Source of the DNA: CAYRVF01 sp964427535
Lineage (GTDB): Bacteria; Chloroflexota; Ktedonobacteria; Ktedonobacterales; JADMIN01
Direction: 5' to 3'
Assembly: GCA_964427535.1 (NCBI GenBank)
Contig: CAYRVF010000009.1
Span: 1-63,364 of the forward strand
DNA length: 63,364 nucleotides
Both the position numbers and the translations under genes were made by a program. Positions 43,878 through 52,929 of the stretch are shown here, in pieces. The notes under the pieces were generated by a model that did not search any database, was not told where the DNA came from, and saw only the letters and a program-made list of their open reading frames with translations. Numbering within the stretch: the first letter of the stretch is position 1; every line of letters starts with the position of its first letter.

Positions 43878-45011
43878 CTATCCCGCATGGGAAAAGCGGT
43901 CGGGGGCGTAGGGGCTGAGGTCGAACGGTGGGGCGTCGCCAAGCAGCAGATCTGCGACGAGCGCGCCGCTGTAGGGGCCGAGCTGCAAGCCGGACGCGCC
44001 CATCCCCGTGGCCACGTAGGCGTTCTCCACCTCGGGAGCGCGGCCGAGCAGGGGCAGTCCATCGGGGCTGGCCGGACGCAGGCCGATGCGCACCTCGTGC
44101 AGCGTGGCGGTCGCCAGACCTGGCGCCACTCGCAGCGCCTCGCTCAGCGCCTCATGCACGCCGCCCGCCGTCTGGCGATAGTCGAAGCCGGAGCCGTCTT
44201 CGCGCGTCGCGCCCGCTACCACCCGCCGCTCGGGGAAGGTCAGCATGTAGTGTGAATGGAAGCCGACGAGAATCGGCCAGTTCGCGGTGACGGTGTCTGG
44301 CATCTCCAGATGCAGAATCTGCCCCCGCTGTGGATACACTGGCAGCGTCAGCCCCGTCGCGCTGGTGAACTCGCCCGACCATGCGCCTCCCGCGAGCAGC
44401 ACGGCATCCGCCGTCAGCACCTCGTCGCCGACGCGCACGCCTGCCAGACGATCGCCGTCGCGCAGTAGCTCGGCACTGCCGCGCACCACCGCCGTGCCAT
44501 GCCGCTCGGCTCCCCGCAGCAGGGCGTCGCGCAACAAGCGGCCATCTACCCGCGCGCCGCCGGTCGTGGCGATCGCGCCGGGGATCTCCGCCAGCGCCGG
44601 AAACAGCTCGCGTGCCTGCTGGCCATCGATGCGCTCCACAATGCCCAGGTTGCGGACGCCCGCTGCGGCGCGTTCCTCGATCACTCGCAGCAGCTCGGGC
44701 AGGCGCGCGGCCTCGTCGTCGTTCATCGCGACGTGCAGCAGGCCGACGACATCATAGCCGGTGTGTGTTTCGCCGTCGTCACTGAGCTGGGCAAGCACCT
44801 CTTCGTAATACTCGACCGCACGAAAGGCCAGCGGAAAGAACGCGGCGGGGGGTTTGAAGCTGGTGCCCGGCGAGATGATGCCCGCGCCCGCAGCCGTCGC
44901 CTGACCGTCGTCCGCGCGGTCCACCAGCGTCACGCGCGCTCCGCGCCGGGCCAGCCGGTACGCGGCCCCGGCTCCGACAACGCCACCACCTACGACGAGC
45001 ACATCGCTCAT
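43878..45011 (-). CDS. FAD-dependent amino-acid oxidase/dehydrogenase (DadA/glycine oxidase type)
   Basis: A flavoprotein of 377 residues. It opens with MSDVLVVGGGVVGAGAAYRLARRGARVTLVD, the dinucleotide-binding GxGxxG variant and acidic strand end. Other family blocks are AAGAGIISPGTS, ARVDGRLLRDALLRGAERHG, VLLAGGAWS, VYPQRGQILHLEMP and the C-terminal GLRPASPDGLPLLGRAPEVENAYVATGMGASGLQLGPYSGALVADLL. The reaction is oxidative deamination of a small or D-amino acid; the exact one is unknown. ATG at 45011 has GGAAGGGG upstream. It diverges from the LigB-like gene across a shared palindrome. Confidence 0.9.
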   Translation of the reverse strand: MSDVLVVGGGVVGAGAAYRLARRGARVTLVDRADDGQATAAGAGIISPGTSFKPPAAFFPLAFRAVEYYEEVLAQLSDDGETHTGYDVVGLLHVAMNDDEAARLPELLRVIEERAAAGVRNLGIVERIDGQQARELFPALAEIPGAIATTGGARVDGRLLRDALLRGAERHGTAVVRGSAELLRDGDRLAGVRVGDEVLTADAVLLAGGAWSGEFTSATGLTLPVYPQRGQILHLEMPDTVTANWPILVGFHSHYMLTFPERRVVAGATREDGSGFDYRQTAGGVHEALSEALRVAPGLATATLHEVRIGLRPASPDGLPLLGRAPEVENAYVATGMGASGLQLGPYSGALVADLLLGDAPPFDLSPYAPDRFSHAG

Positions 45012-45139
45012 GCAGCCTGCCCCTTCCGCAAGTCGCCCGATCCGCATCTCTAGTATACCCGCCAACGCCGCTTCCCTCCGCAATCTTCTGCTTCGTGCCG
45101 GTGGTCGGGCAGGGAAGAAGACGGTGGCCGCCTGTCATG

Positions 45140-45157
45140 GTATGATGTACATCATAC
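45140..45157. promoter_or_regulatory. perfect 18-bp palindrome between divergent genes
   Basis: GTATGATGTACATCATAC is fully symmetrical and lies between the starts of the DadA-like (45011) and LigB-like (45209) genes. By symmetry TATGAT, a good -10 hexamer, occurs on both strands inside it. A half-site GATGTAC recurs at about 45183-45189. The TGATGTACATCA core resembles operators of GntR-type repressors. One regulator could control both genes. Confidence 0.65.
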
Positions 45158-45208
45158 ACCGCACGCACGATACGCACCGTTGATGTACTTCCGTGAGGGG
45201 GAGATCGC

Positions 45209-46048
45209 ATGCCACTCGTCTTTGGTTGTGTCGCGCCGCATGGGAACGTCATTCCCTGTCTGCCGGGGTCCGAGGAAGTCGCCGCGACGACTGCGGCGAT
45301 GCGGGAGCTCGGCTCGCGGCTCGCCGCCACGCGGCCCGACACGGTCGTCATCGTGGAGCCGCACGGCGTGCGCGTGGACGGTGCGATGGCCGTCTCGCTC
45401 TCGGAGCGCGCGGCGGGCACGCTCGAAGATCCGGCGACGGTGGACGGCGTCGCGCATCCGGTCACGGTCGAGATGGCCGTTGATCAGGCGTTCGCGCGCG
45501 ATCTGATGGAGCGCGCCCGCCAGGCGGATGTGCCGGTCGCGGGCATCCACTACGGCGCGACGTCGGGTCCGCATGACCGCTACCCGCTGGACTGGGGCGC
45601 GATCGTGCCGCTGGAGTTCATGGGCGCGCACTTCGAGCCGCAGCCGCGCATCGTCGTCGTGGTACCCTCGCGTGTGTTGCCGCTCGACGCGCTCGTACGC
45701 TTTGGCAAGGCGGTGGCCAGTGCGGCCGCCGCGTCGACGAGCCGGGTCGCGCTCATCGCCAGCGCCGACCAGGCGCACGCGCACACGGCGGATGGTCCCT
45801 ACGGCTTCGACCCGGCCGCAGCAGAGTTCGACCAGATGAGCATCGATGCGGTGAAGGACGGCGACCTGAAGCGGCTGCTCCACGCCGACCCCGAGATGGT
45901 ACGCCGCGCCTGCCCCGACGCGCTCTGGCAGATGCTCGTGCTCGCAGGAGCCCAGGAGCACACTCCCCTGACGGGCGAATTCCTCAGCTACGAGCGCCCG
46001 AGCTACTTCGGTATGCTGGTGGCCGCCTACGCGCCCGCGATGGCGTAG
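45209..46048 (+). CDS. class III extradiol dioxygenase-like protein (LigB/DODA family)
   Basis: A protein of 279 residues. The LigB-type metal and catalytic residues can be traced: VAPHGN near the N-terminus, VVIVEPHGVRV, and ALIASADQAHAHTADGPYGFDPAAAEFD, where the family has its proton-handling histidine. Members cleave catechol-type rings using non-haem iron, though related proteins have other roles. No aromatic-degradation genes lie nearby, so the substrate is open. The ATG has GGGGGAG upstream. It diverges from the DadA-like gene and probably shares its operator. Confidence 0.85.
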   Translation: MPLVFGCVAPHGNVIPCLPGSEEVAATTAAMRELGSRLAATRPDTVVIVEPHGVRVDGAMAVSLSERAAGTLEDPATVDGVAHPVTVEMAVDQAFARDLMERARQADVPVAGIHYGATSGPHDRYPLDWGAIVPLEFMGAHFEPQPRIVVVVPSRVLPLDALVRFGKAVASAAAASTSRVALIASADQAHAHTADGPYGFDPAAAEFDQMSIDAVKDGDLKRLLHADPEMVRRACPDALWQMLVLAGAQEHTPLTGEFLSYERPSYFGMLVAAYAPAMA

Positions 46049-46212
46049 CCCCGCCCCCTCCAACTGCCGCTGGAACAAACCGGAGCCGTGCCGCGTCGAA
46101 ACTACTGCGCTGGTTACGGCCCGGTCCGTCGCAGCTCCCTCGTGGCGACCGTCCCCTGCGCCAGACCGCTTCCTGAGGATGTGACGTGTAGACGACAGGG
46201 AGGAAGAAACGG

Positions 46213-47109
46213 ATGTACCACTCGATTCTCTCTCCAACTGGCGAGCGGATGCTCGCGACGGACGCGAAGGGGCTGTGCTGGCGGCGGCTCGCCGCCTGCG
46301 GGCTACTCGTGCTGACGGGTCTGATCGCGTTTGCCCAGGAAGCGCAGGCGGCGCCTAGCCGCAAGGCTCCCACCTGCGACGGCATCTGGCACTTGGTCGT
46401 GAGAGGCGACACACTCGGCGACCTCAGCTCGACCCATCACTCCAGCGTGCTTGTCATCGCGCGCGTGAACCATATCCTCGATCCTAACCTGATTTTCGTC
46501 GGGCAGTGGCTGTGTATCCCCGTCGCCGAGAAGTCGGCGTCGCCCACGTCCGCCTCGCCGTCTACTAGCGGCCAGGTTGCGGCCGCCAGCGCCGGGGCGA
46601 CACCATCGACACAGGCCGCCTCGTCGGCGGCTCCGGTGCGTGTGGCGAGCGGAGGAACTGTCAGCGGCGTAAAGTCGTTTATCGCCTTCGTGTTGCCCTA
46701 TGCGCGTCGTGCCTCGGCCGCCACCGGCTGGCCAGTGAGCCTGATCCTCGCACAGTGGGGCATCGAGCAGGGCTGGCACCTGCCAAGCTACACCGGCTAT
46801 AACTTCGGCAACTCGGGACCGATGCCGGGCGAGCCGACGGTTCCGGGGCTCCACGTACAGGGGTCGCCGACGGCGTTCTCATATGCGCCGACGCCGGAAG
46901 ATGGCCTGCGCATCTACGTGAACGTCGCGCATCTCGCCTACTATGCCGCGGTGGCCCCGGCGGCGGTACGTGGCGGCGTGGATGCCGCGGCGCGGGCGCT
47001 GGGCGCGTCGCCGTGGGACGCGGCGCATTACACGGCGACGAACGATCCCGGCTCGTGGCTGCTCATCACGCTGCGAACGTACAACCTCTATCAATACGAC
47101 GTGCGGTAG
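46213..47109 (+). CDS. secreted LysM and glucosaminidase-domain cell-wall hydrolase
   Basis: A protein of 298 residues. A signal segment (LAACGLLVLTGLIAFAQEAQA) ends near residue 47. A LysM domain follows at about 58-103 (GIWHLVVRGDTLGDLSSTHHSSVLVIARVNHILDPNLIFVGQWLCIP), which would bind peptidoglycan. After a Ser/Ala/Thr linker comes a GH73-like glucosaminidase region with GWPVSLILAQWGIEQGWHLPS, carrying the likely catalytic Glu, and YNFGNSGPMPG. It probably cuts beta-N-acetylglucosamine links in the cell wall. GGGAGGAAG lies well placed before the ATG. Confidence 0.88.
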   Translation: MYHSILSPTGERMLATDAKGLCWRRLAACGLLVLTGLIAFAQEAQAAPSRKAPTCDGIWHLVVRGDTLGDLSSTHHSSVLVIARVNHILDPNLIFVGQWLCIPVAEKSASPTSASPSTSGQVAAASAGATPSTQAASSAAPVRVASGGTVSGVKSFIAFVLPYARRASAATGWPVSLILAQWGIEQGWHLPSYTGYNFGNSGPMPGEPTVPGLHVQGSPTAFSYAPTPEDGLRIYVNVAHLAYYAAVAPAAVRGGVDAAARALGASPWDAAHYTATNDPGSWLLITLRTYNLYQYDVR

Positions 47110-47120
47110 ACGCGCGGCCA

Positions 47121-48470
47121 TCATGCCTGATGCGCGCGGGCGATGCGGATCATGGCCTCCAGGCTGCGATCCACGTCGGCGTCGGTCGTGTGCCACGATG
47201 AGACGCTGATGCGCATCGCGGTCTGTCCGTGCCAGACGGTGCCTCCGGCCCAGCAGGTGCCATCGCGCTGGATGTCCGCGATGACGGGCTGGGTGGTGGC
47301 CGCGTCGCCGAACGCGACCAGCACCTGATTGAGCACCACGTCGTTGAGGATGCTGAAGCCAGCGTCGCGCAGTCCAGCGGCAAAACGCTGGGCATGGCGG
47401 CAGGTGCGCTCGACCAACTCGGCGACACCCGCGCGGCCCAGCGAGTGGAGCGCAGCCCACACCTCGACCCCGCGCGCCCGCCGTGACAGCTCGGGCGTAT
47501 AGTCCGCTGCGTCGCGCGAGACGCTAGCAGGCAGATACGCTGCCGTCACGGCCATCGCGGCGCGCAGGTTCTCGGGCTCACGGACGAACGCGAGGCCGCT
47601 GTCGTATGGCGTGTTCAGATACTTGTGCGCGTCGGTGGCCCAAGAGTCGGCCCCAGCATACCCCGCCATCAGGTGAGCGTAGCGGGGCGAGGCTGCCGCC
47701 CATAAACCGAAGGCACCGTCCACATGCACCCAGGCTCCCGCGGCTTTCGCCGCCGGAATGAGGGAGGGCGCCGGGTCGAACGCGCCGGTGTTGACATTGC
47801 CCGCCTGCAGACAGACGATGGCTGGCCCGCGCAGCACCGGGAAGGCATCGGCGCGCATGCGGCCCTGGTCGTCGGTGGGTACGCGCACGACACGCTCACG
47901 TCCAAACCCAAGCAGACCCAGTGCCTTGAAGAGACTTGGATGCGCCTCCTCTCCGACCACCACTGTGACCGGCGGCGCGCCAAAGAGCCCATCCGCCTCG
48001 ACGTTCCACCCCGCGGCGGAGAGCACCGCGTGCCGTGCCGCCGCCAGACACGTCAGGTTTGCCATCGTCGCACCGGTCACGAAGCCAGCGCCGGTGCCCG
48101 GTGGAAGGCCCAGCAGGTCCACCAGCCAGTGCAACGCGACGTCTTCGAGCGTGGTGACGAGCGGTGTGGCGGCGGCGAAGGCAGCATTCTGGTCCCAGGC
48201 GGTGGCCAGCCAGTTCGCGGCCATGGTCACAGGCAGCGCGCCGCCAATGACGAAGCCGAAGAAACGCGGGCCGTTCATCGCCATCGTCGCGCCGGAGTAG
48301 TGGTCGAGCAGGGCCAGTGTCTCCGCTGCGTCGGAGGTCGCGTCCGGCAGTGGGATGTCGAGCTCGCCGAGATGGGCGACGGCCGCCGGATCGGGCGCCA
48401 CGGCGCGGGTCTCCAACTCGTCGAGATAGCGTATCGCGCGGGCGCTGGCGTCGCTCATCAGGTCGCGCAT
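47121..48470 (-). CDS. PLP-dependent group II decarboxylase
   Basis: A protein of 449 residues of the aromatic amino acid, glutamate or diaminobutyrate decarboxylase group. Core motifs are FVTGATMANLTCLAAARHA, VVVGEEAHPSLFKALGLLGFG, AGNVNTGAFDP, WVHVDGAFGLWAA and SWATDAHKYLNTPYDSG with the Schiff-base lysine. The C-terminal RISVSSWHTTDADVDRSLEAM is also typical. The substrate cannot be decided from motifs. AAGGAGG seven bases before the ATG at 48470 fixes that start, although the frame is open to 48545. Convergent with the LysM protein gene. Confidence 0.9.
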   Translation of the reverse strand: MRDLMSDASARAIRYLDELETRAVAPDPAAVAHLGELDIPLPDATSDAAETLALLDHYSGATMAMNGPRFFGFVIGGALPVTMAANWLATAWDQNAAFAAATPLVTTLEDVALHWLVDLLGLPPGTGAGFVTGATMANLTCLAAARHAVLSAAGWNVEADGLFGAPPVTVVVGEEAHPSLFKALGLLGFGRERVVRVPTDDQGRMRADAFPVLRGPAIVCLQAGNVNTGAFDPAPSLIPAAKAAGAWVHVDGAFGLWAAASPRYAHLMAGYAGADSWATDAHKYLNTPYDSGLAFVREPENLRAAMAVTAAYLPASVSRDAADYTPELSRRARGVEVWAALHSLGRAGVAELVERTCRHAQRFAAGLRDAGFSILNDVVLNQVLVAFGDAATTQPVIADIQRDGTCWAGGTVWHGQTAMRISVSSWHTTDADVDRSLEAMIRIARAHQA

Positions 48471-48681
48471 AAGGCTCGCCTCCTTCGCCAGATGCGTTCT
48501 GGCGGATTCCCCGGACATCAACCATCCGATAGAGTTGTATCGCATACTCTGTCGTACGCGACAGGGGAACGGGTGGAGTACGCGGGCGTTGCCGAGCGGG
48601 CATCTCGGCAGCAGGATGCGCGGTGCGGGCGCGGAGGCAGTGTGGGTTCACCTGCCCGCCCTCGTAACCTCATATGAGCTA

Positions 48682-49683
48682 ACCCGATGTGCACGTGAAT
48701 CGGTTGACACGACATCCGGTCCATCGCTGTCCTCCTTGGGGAGCATGTGCCAAGACTCCAAAGAGGATAGCGATGGACCTGGACGACTTTCTTCTCGCCG
48801 GTTTTTGCGTCGTTGAGGAGGCTCTGCCCCATGTGCTGGGCGGGCGGCGCGGGCGGCAACGTGGGCCTGCGCCCCCCGTGGCTGAGAGCGAGGTGCTGAC
48901 GATGGACGTGGTGGGCGAGTCCCGGGGCGTGGAGCAGGAGAAGGCGTTGTTTGCCTACTTCCGGCAGCACTACGCCCACTTCTTCCCGGCCCTGCGCACG
49001 CTGCACCGCACCACCTTCGTGCGGCAGGCAGCCAGCCCGTGGCGGCTCAAAGAGCGCCTGTGGCAGCACGTGCTCGCCCAGATCGCGCATGACCCGACGT
49101 TCGCGATCCTCGATAGCCTGCCGCTGCCCGTCTGCCAGTTCGCCCGCGCCTCTCGTTGCCGGCGCTTCCGGGAGGAGGCGGCGTTCGGCAAGGAGGCGCT
49201 GGTGCGCCAGACCTTCTACGGCTTGCGCGTCCACGTGCGACTGGACTGGCCGGGAGTGATCACTCGCTTCTGTGTCGCGCCCGCCAATGCGCACGAACTC
49301 ACGGCGCTGCCGGCCGTGGCGGAGCAGACCGTGCGGCACCCTGGTCGGGGACCGCAAGTACTGGTCGCCCGCAACGACCACCGCCGCGTGGCAGCCGCAC
49401 GGCGTCATGGGGCTGGCGCCCTCTCGCAGTGCCAAGCGCGGTCCCCATCCGCGCTGGAGCGCGCTGCTCAGCCGTATGCGCTACCGCAGTGACACCGTCT
49501 TCGGCCAGCTCGTCAGCCGCTGCCATGTCAAGCGCGCCTGGGCGCGCGACCTGTGGCATCTGGGCAGCCGGTTGCTGCGCAAGGTGCTGATGTATACCGT
49601 GGCCGTCCTGCTCAACGGTGAACTTGGCAACCCACCGTTGCAGCTCGCTCAGGTGGTAGCCTCTGCCACCTTCCCTATCGGGT
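48682..49683 (+). mobile_element. IS982-family insertion sequence, decayed copy
   Basis: About 1,002 bp bounded by short matching inverted ends: ACCCGAT at 48682-48688 and ATCGGGT at 49677-49683, with only scattered matches further in. The transposase stop codon overlaps the right end. Size and transposase type suit IS982. No target duplication is obvious in the flanks (..GAGCTA left, GACTTAAG right), which suggests an old insertion or imperfectly placed ends. It sits between the decarboxylase promoter side and the DinB gene. Confidence 0.7.
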
Positions 49684-49685
49684 GA
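48773..49685 (+). pseudogene. IS982-type transposase, frameshifted
   Basis: The first part (MDLDDFLLAGFCVVEEAL ... APANAHELTALPAVAEQ) is typical IS982 transposase with the first catalytic Asp in FAILDSLPLPVC. Near 49330-49345 the family continuation LVGDRKYWSP is found in the next frame, so about one base has been gained. The second frame then runs to the stop with RYRSDTVFGQLVSRCHVKRAWARDLWHLGSRLLRKVL. The usual third acidic residue (ETVIGQL) is Asp here. The frameshift together with the changed catalytic residue argues for an inactive copy. Confidence 0.85.
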
Positions 49686-49708
49686 CTTAAGGCGGGCAGG
49701 AAGTGGCG

Positions 49709-50194
49709 TTAGGCGCTGCCATGCGTGGAGGACTCGAGCCAGGTTGTGAGCATGGTAGTGTGCTCGGGATAGTGCCGGAAGGTGTCCCAACTGATAGCCT
49801 CGTAGACGTCGTCGGCCGCGAGGGCGTCGTCAGCCATGGCCTCGATGACGGCCAGCACCTCACGGTAGGAGGCGTCGAAGTCGGCGCGCACCTCGGCCAG
49901 CGGGCGGTCCCGATTGGCGGCAAAGACGTCGGCATTGGCACGATCGGTGGTAGATCGGACATCCACTCCCTGAACGTAGAGGTTATCGAGATCATCGCGG
50001 CCGGTGTGCAGGCGACGGAGCAGGTGCTGCTCCCACCAGGTGATGTGGGCAAGCATGTCCTTCACCGACCACTCGCCGTTCACGCCCGGCTCACACATGC
50101 GGCCAGGGTCGAGCTGAGTCAGCACCGCCTCGAGCGGACGGTGCGTCGCGCGAATCTGGTCCAGGATCTCCGCCTTGCGGGTGGTTGGCTGCAT
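49709..50194 (-). CDS. DinB/ClbS-like four-helix bundle protein
   Basis: A protein of 161 residues with the ClbS/DfsB-type pattern: RKAEILDQIRATHRPLEAVLTQL, then NGEWSVKDMLAHITWWEQHLLRRL, then RDRPLAEVRADFDASYREVLAVIEAM and a final ISWDTFRHYPEHTTMLTTWLE. The HITWWEQ histidine and the late HYPEH are the usual metal-site positions. Members include thiol-dependent detoxification enzymes and ClbS; the substrate is unknown. AAGGAG is correctly spaced for the ATG at 50194, not for the ATG six bases earlier. Confidence 0.85.
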   Translation of the reverse strand: MQPTTRKAEILDQIRATHRPLEAVLTQLDPGRMCEPGVNGEWSVKDMLAHITWWEQHLLRRLHTGRDDLDNLYVQGVDVRSTTDRANADVFAANRDRPLAEVRADFDASYREVLAVIEAMADDALAADDVYEAISWDTFRHYPEHTTMLTTWLESSTHGSA

Positions 50195-50300
50195 ACACAT
50201 CGCTCCTTTCTGCTTCCGTTCCAGCGTGCAACCTGTTATAGAACGACAGCAGCACGTACACACTCGCATCCCAATCGTCGAAAGAAACCTGCCCATCGGG

Positions 50301-51698
50301 TTAGCCCAGCCAGACGAGCAGCGAAGGCCGCTTGGGGAAGAGCGTATCCAGCAGGGCGACCGCCTCGCCCTCGGCGTAGACGTCGGGATAGATGGCGCGC
50401 AGCTCGTCGAGGCCGCGATGGCCGAAGAGCGCCTGCAGAAACACCAGCGGCGGATAGCCCGCGTTGCCCTCGCCCCATACCGGCCGCTGCCAGTCCTCGA
50501 CGGCGGTGAGCCTGCCGCTCTCGAAAGCGAGACGCAGCCCGCCCTTGTAGAAGTCGATGGTCAGCTCGCCGGTGTAGCCCGCGTTCGCCGACCGTGCCAG
50601 CCGTTGCTCCAGCACGGGCGTGATGGAGCGCAGAAAGCGCGGCAGATCGGGTACGCGCATGTACCACGCATAGGGAAACGGCAGCTCGGTGAAGGGAATG
50701 TCGCCCAGCGCTGGTCGCAGCGCCGCTTCGTTCCAGCGCAGCGTGATCGCTCCGGGCGTGGGCGTGTCCGGCCTGCCTGGCCGCGTCGTCTCGGCGAGCG
50801 CCCGCACGCCGCGCAGCACCGACGGCACGACGCGCACGAGCGGCACACCCTCGTCCGTCCACGGCCCACTCACTACTACCGGGCCGCTCAAGCGCACCGG
50901 CGCGAGCACGAGCGCGCCTGCCTTGCGGCCATCCGCGTCGACGATGAGATACGGTCGCCACCGCTCCATCGAATCGGGGTCCATTCCGGTCATCGCCCAG
51001 CGCCAGAAGTTCTCCGGAATGTCCGTCCAGAGCGCGGTATTCTCCGCGGCCCGCGTCCACACGCGGCGCTGCAGCGGAATGTCGTCCAGCGTCGCCTCGC
51101 GGAGGGAGTAGGACTCGGGCGCGTCCGCCTTGGGGGGGGGAATGGCGGGAAAGTAGACTGTGAGCCCTTCGGGCAGCGTCGTCGCGTACTCGTAGCCGAA
51201 CTGGCGGTAGTAGTTAGGAATGCCCGTGATACCCTGCACGAGATCGCCGCGCTCCTCGCTGCGGGCATGGATCAGCTCGAAGATGGCGCGGATCAGCCCC
51301 TGCCGCCGGTAGTCTGGCAGGCTCGCCACCATCTCGGGATTGCCGAACGCGAAAGGGAGGCCCTCGTACACGGCGGTATAGCGGAGCAGGCAGGTGGCAG
51401 CCACGAACGTGCCTGAGCGTGTGTCTTCGACCACGGCGAAGTCGCGCGGCCCGATATTGGGGTGACGCCCGCTGAACATGTCGCGCGTCCAGATGGGGTC
51501 GTGCCAGTTGAGCGGCGCGTCGGCGTTCTTGCGGAAGACCTGGGCGTAGAGCGTTGCCACGCGCTCCACATCCTCCGGCGTGGTCCACCGTAGCACCAGT
51601 CCGTTGCCGAGATCGCGGCGATACTCGTCACTCGCGAGAGTCTGCGCTGACGTCACGGGACACCCCACTTTGCTCGTACGCGCCCCCTCGTCACCCAT
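50301..51698 (-). CDS. Eis-like GNAT N-acetyltransferase
   Basis: About 465 residues with the two-GNAT plus SCP2-like plan of Eis proteins. The N-terminal GNAT domain has RWTTPEDVERVATLYAQVF, GNPEMVASLPDYRRQGLIRAIFELIHARSEERG (acetyl-CoA loop) and GITGIPNYYRQFGYEY. The middle domain carries YLIVDADGRKAGALVLAP. The C-terminal part GELTIDFYKGGLRLAFESGRLTAVEDW and FLQALFGHRGLDELRAIYPD is the sterol-carrier-like fold ending with the C-terminal carboxylate of Gly. Eis enzymes acetylate amines, including aminoglycosides; the natural substrate here is unknown. A GTG at 51656 is an alternative start closer to the conserved region. Confidence 0.88.
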   Translation of the reverse strand: MGDEGARTSKVGCPVTSAQTLASDEYRRDLGNGLVLRWTTPEDVERVATLYAQVFRKNADAPLNWHDPIWTRDMFSGRHPNIGPRDFAVVEDTRSGTFVAATCLLRYTAVYEGLPFAFGNPEMVASLPDYRRQGLIRAIFELIHARSEERGDLVQGITGIPNYYRQFGYEYATTLPEGLTVYFPAIPPPKADAPESYSLREATLDDIPLQRRVWTRAAENTALWTDIPENFWRWAMTGMDPDSMERWRPYLIVDADGRKAGALVLAPVRLSGPVVVSGPWTDEGVPLVRVVPSVLRGVRALAETTRPGRPDTPTPGAITLRWNEAALRPALGDIPFTELPFPYAWYMRVPDLPRFLRSITPVLEQRLARSANAGYTGELTIDFYKGGLRLAFESGRLTAVEDWQRPVWGEGNAGYPPLVFLQALFGHRGLDELRAIYPDVYAEGEAVALLDTLFPKRPSLLVWLG

Positions 51699-51838
51699 CT
51701 GTCAGGCGCGTCCGCTCGCAGTATGGCACCCGCGCGTCTTCTCCAACAGGCATGCCGATCATCTCGCGCGGATTTCTGACAGTGGGAAGGAGCGGACACA
51801 ATCGCGACTCAGCGTGATCGACATGCTGAGGAGCCAGA

Positions 51839-52303
51839 TTACGCACTGTCGCGACCGAGCAGGCGCACACGCGGAGAGCGGTCGCGCATACTGTTGTAGA
51901 GGCGCTCATCGGCAGTCCAGAGCTCGGCATCAAAGAGCTTGGCGACTGCGATGTAATGGGCATCATATGCTGACGGCAGATCGTAGGAGTTCGCTACGTC
52001 GAGTGCCGCACCGCTGAGCAGATGGTCATCGTGGCAGATGAACTCGACCGAGTAGAGCGTGTTGAGCGCCGCGACCGCGACATCGGGATGTAGCTCTCCG
52101 CGTCGCACTCGCTTGCGTAGCACGGCCGCACACTCTGCCCAGAACAAGCCTGGGACCACCATGCGCGCCGATGCCTGAATCCACGAATCAAGTATCGTGG
52201 CTGCCACAGCAGAGTCCAGTTCCTCCAGCACCCACTTCAAGGCGACTGATGTATCGACTACGACGGTTCGGGGTCGCGACTCAGTCGCTTCAGTCGGTGT
52301 CAT
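51839..52303 (-). CDS. vapC: PIN-domain ribonuclease toxin (VapC family)
   Basis: A PIN protein of 154 residues with the acidic active site in order: VVVDTSVALKW (Asp), FWAECAAVLRK (Glu), SAYDAHYIAVAKLF (Asp) and LWTADERLYNSM (Asp). These bind Mg2+ and cut RNA, commonly tRNA. Its ATG overlaps the stop of the antitoxin gene by four bases (52300-52303), so translation is coupled and the antitoxin is made first. Downstream on this strand is the Eis-like gene, separated by 140 bases. Confidence 0.92.
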   Translation of the reverse strand: MTPTEATESRPRTVVVDTSVALKWVLEELDSAVAATILDSWIQASARMVVPGLFWAECAAVLRKRVRRGELHPDVAVAALNTLYSVEFICHDDHLLSGAALDVANSYDLPSAYDAHYIAVAKLFDAELWTADERLYNSMRDRSPRVRLLGRDSA

Positions 52304-52650
52304 CCCTCGCCGTCCTCGCGTTCTTCCCGGACCTCACGTAGGACGTCGACCGAAGACGTCGCGAACGGGTGCCCATGCGCTATCGCGTGTCGCATGGAGC
52401 GCAGGCGCTCGGCGGTTTCCGGTGTAGCGGCTGGGGCGCGCGAGACGTCGTCCCTCGCCGATGCCGGAGGTGAGGGCAACGGCGGCACTTCGCGATCGAG
52501 CAGACGTTCGACGTACTCGCGCATCGTGCGGTGCTCGTGCGCGGCAGTCAGCTTGAGGCGGAGATGCAATTCAGGCGGCAGGTCGAGCGTCAGCCGGGAG
52601 CGTTTGTTCCCCTCAGCCTCAGAGTTTTTGGGGGATACGGGTGTCGTCAT
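52300..52650 (-). CDS. vapB: ribbon-helix-helix antitoxin partner of VapC
   Basis: A protein of 116 residues. SRLTLDLPPELHLRLKLTAAHEHRTMREYVERLL is a ribbon-helix-helix fold for DNA binding by a dimer. The rest (about 55-116) is a longer C-terminal region, partly charged (VLREVREEREDGEG), that would wrap the toxin. AAGGA is correctly placed for the ATG at 52650; the frame continues to 52704 without family content. A palindrome about 50-65 bases upstream is the likely autoregulatory site. Confidence 0.85.
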   Translation of the reverse strand: MTTPVSPKNSEAEGNKRSRLTLDLPPELHLRLKLTAAHEHRTMREYVERLLDREVPPLPSPPASARDDVSRAPAATPETAERLRSMRHAIAHGHPFATSSVDVLREVREEREDGEG

Positions 52651-52694
52651 GAGTCGTGTCCTTAGTGTGCTCGCGTGGATTGTCCATTTTGCAT

Positions 52695-52714
52695 ACAGAT
52701 GCACAGATATCTGT
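52695..52714 (-). promoter_or_regulatory. vapBC operator candidate
   Basis: ACAGATATCTGT (52703-52714) is a perfect 12-base palindrome. A third ACAGAT half-site lies at 52695-52700, two bases away. Such clustered short half-sites are typical for ribbon-helix-helix antitoxins. The site lies in the divergent region before vapB and could also touch the aquaporin promoter. Confidence 0.6.
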
Positions 52715-52929
52715 ATTCCGCAGTATGGATCCTCCGTCGCTCACTTGCAAGGGGGCAGAACGTGTCGCCCATGATGTGACGCATCGCCCTACCTGAACCT
52801 GCTTCCAGCAACGCGGACATCATCCGCTCCCTCCGCTGGCGCGCCCGGCATAGCATGTGCGATAGCAAGGGTGCTATCCGGCGACAGAGACGACGCGGGC
52901 GGCCTGCGACACGCCCAGGAGCGGAAGCC

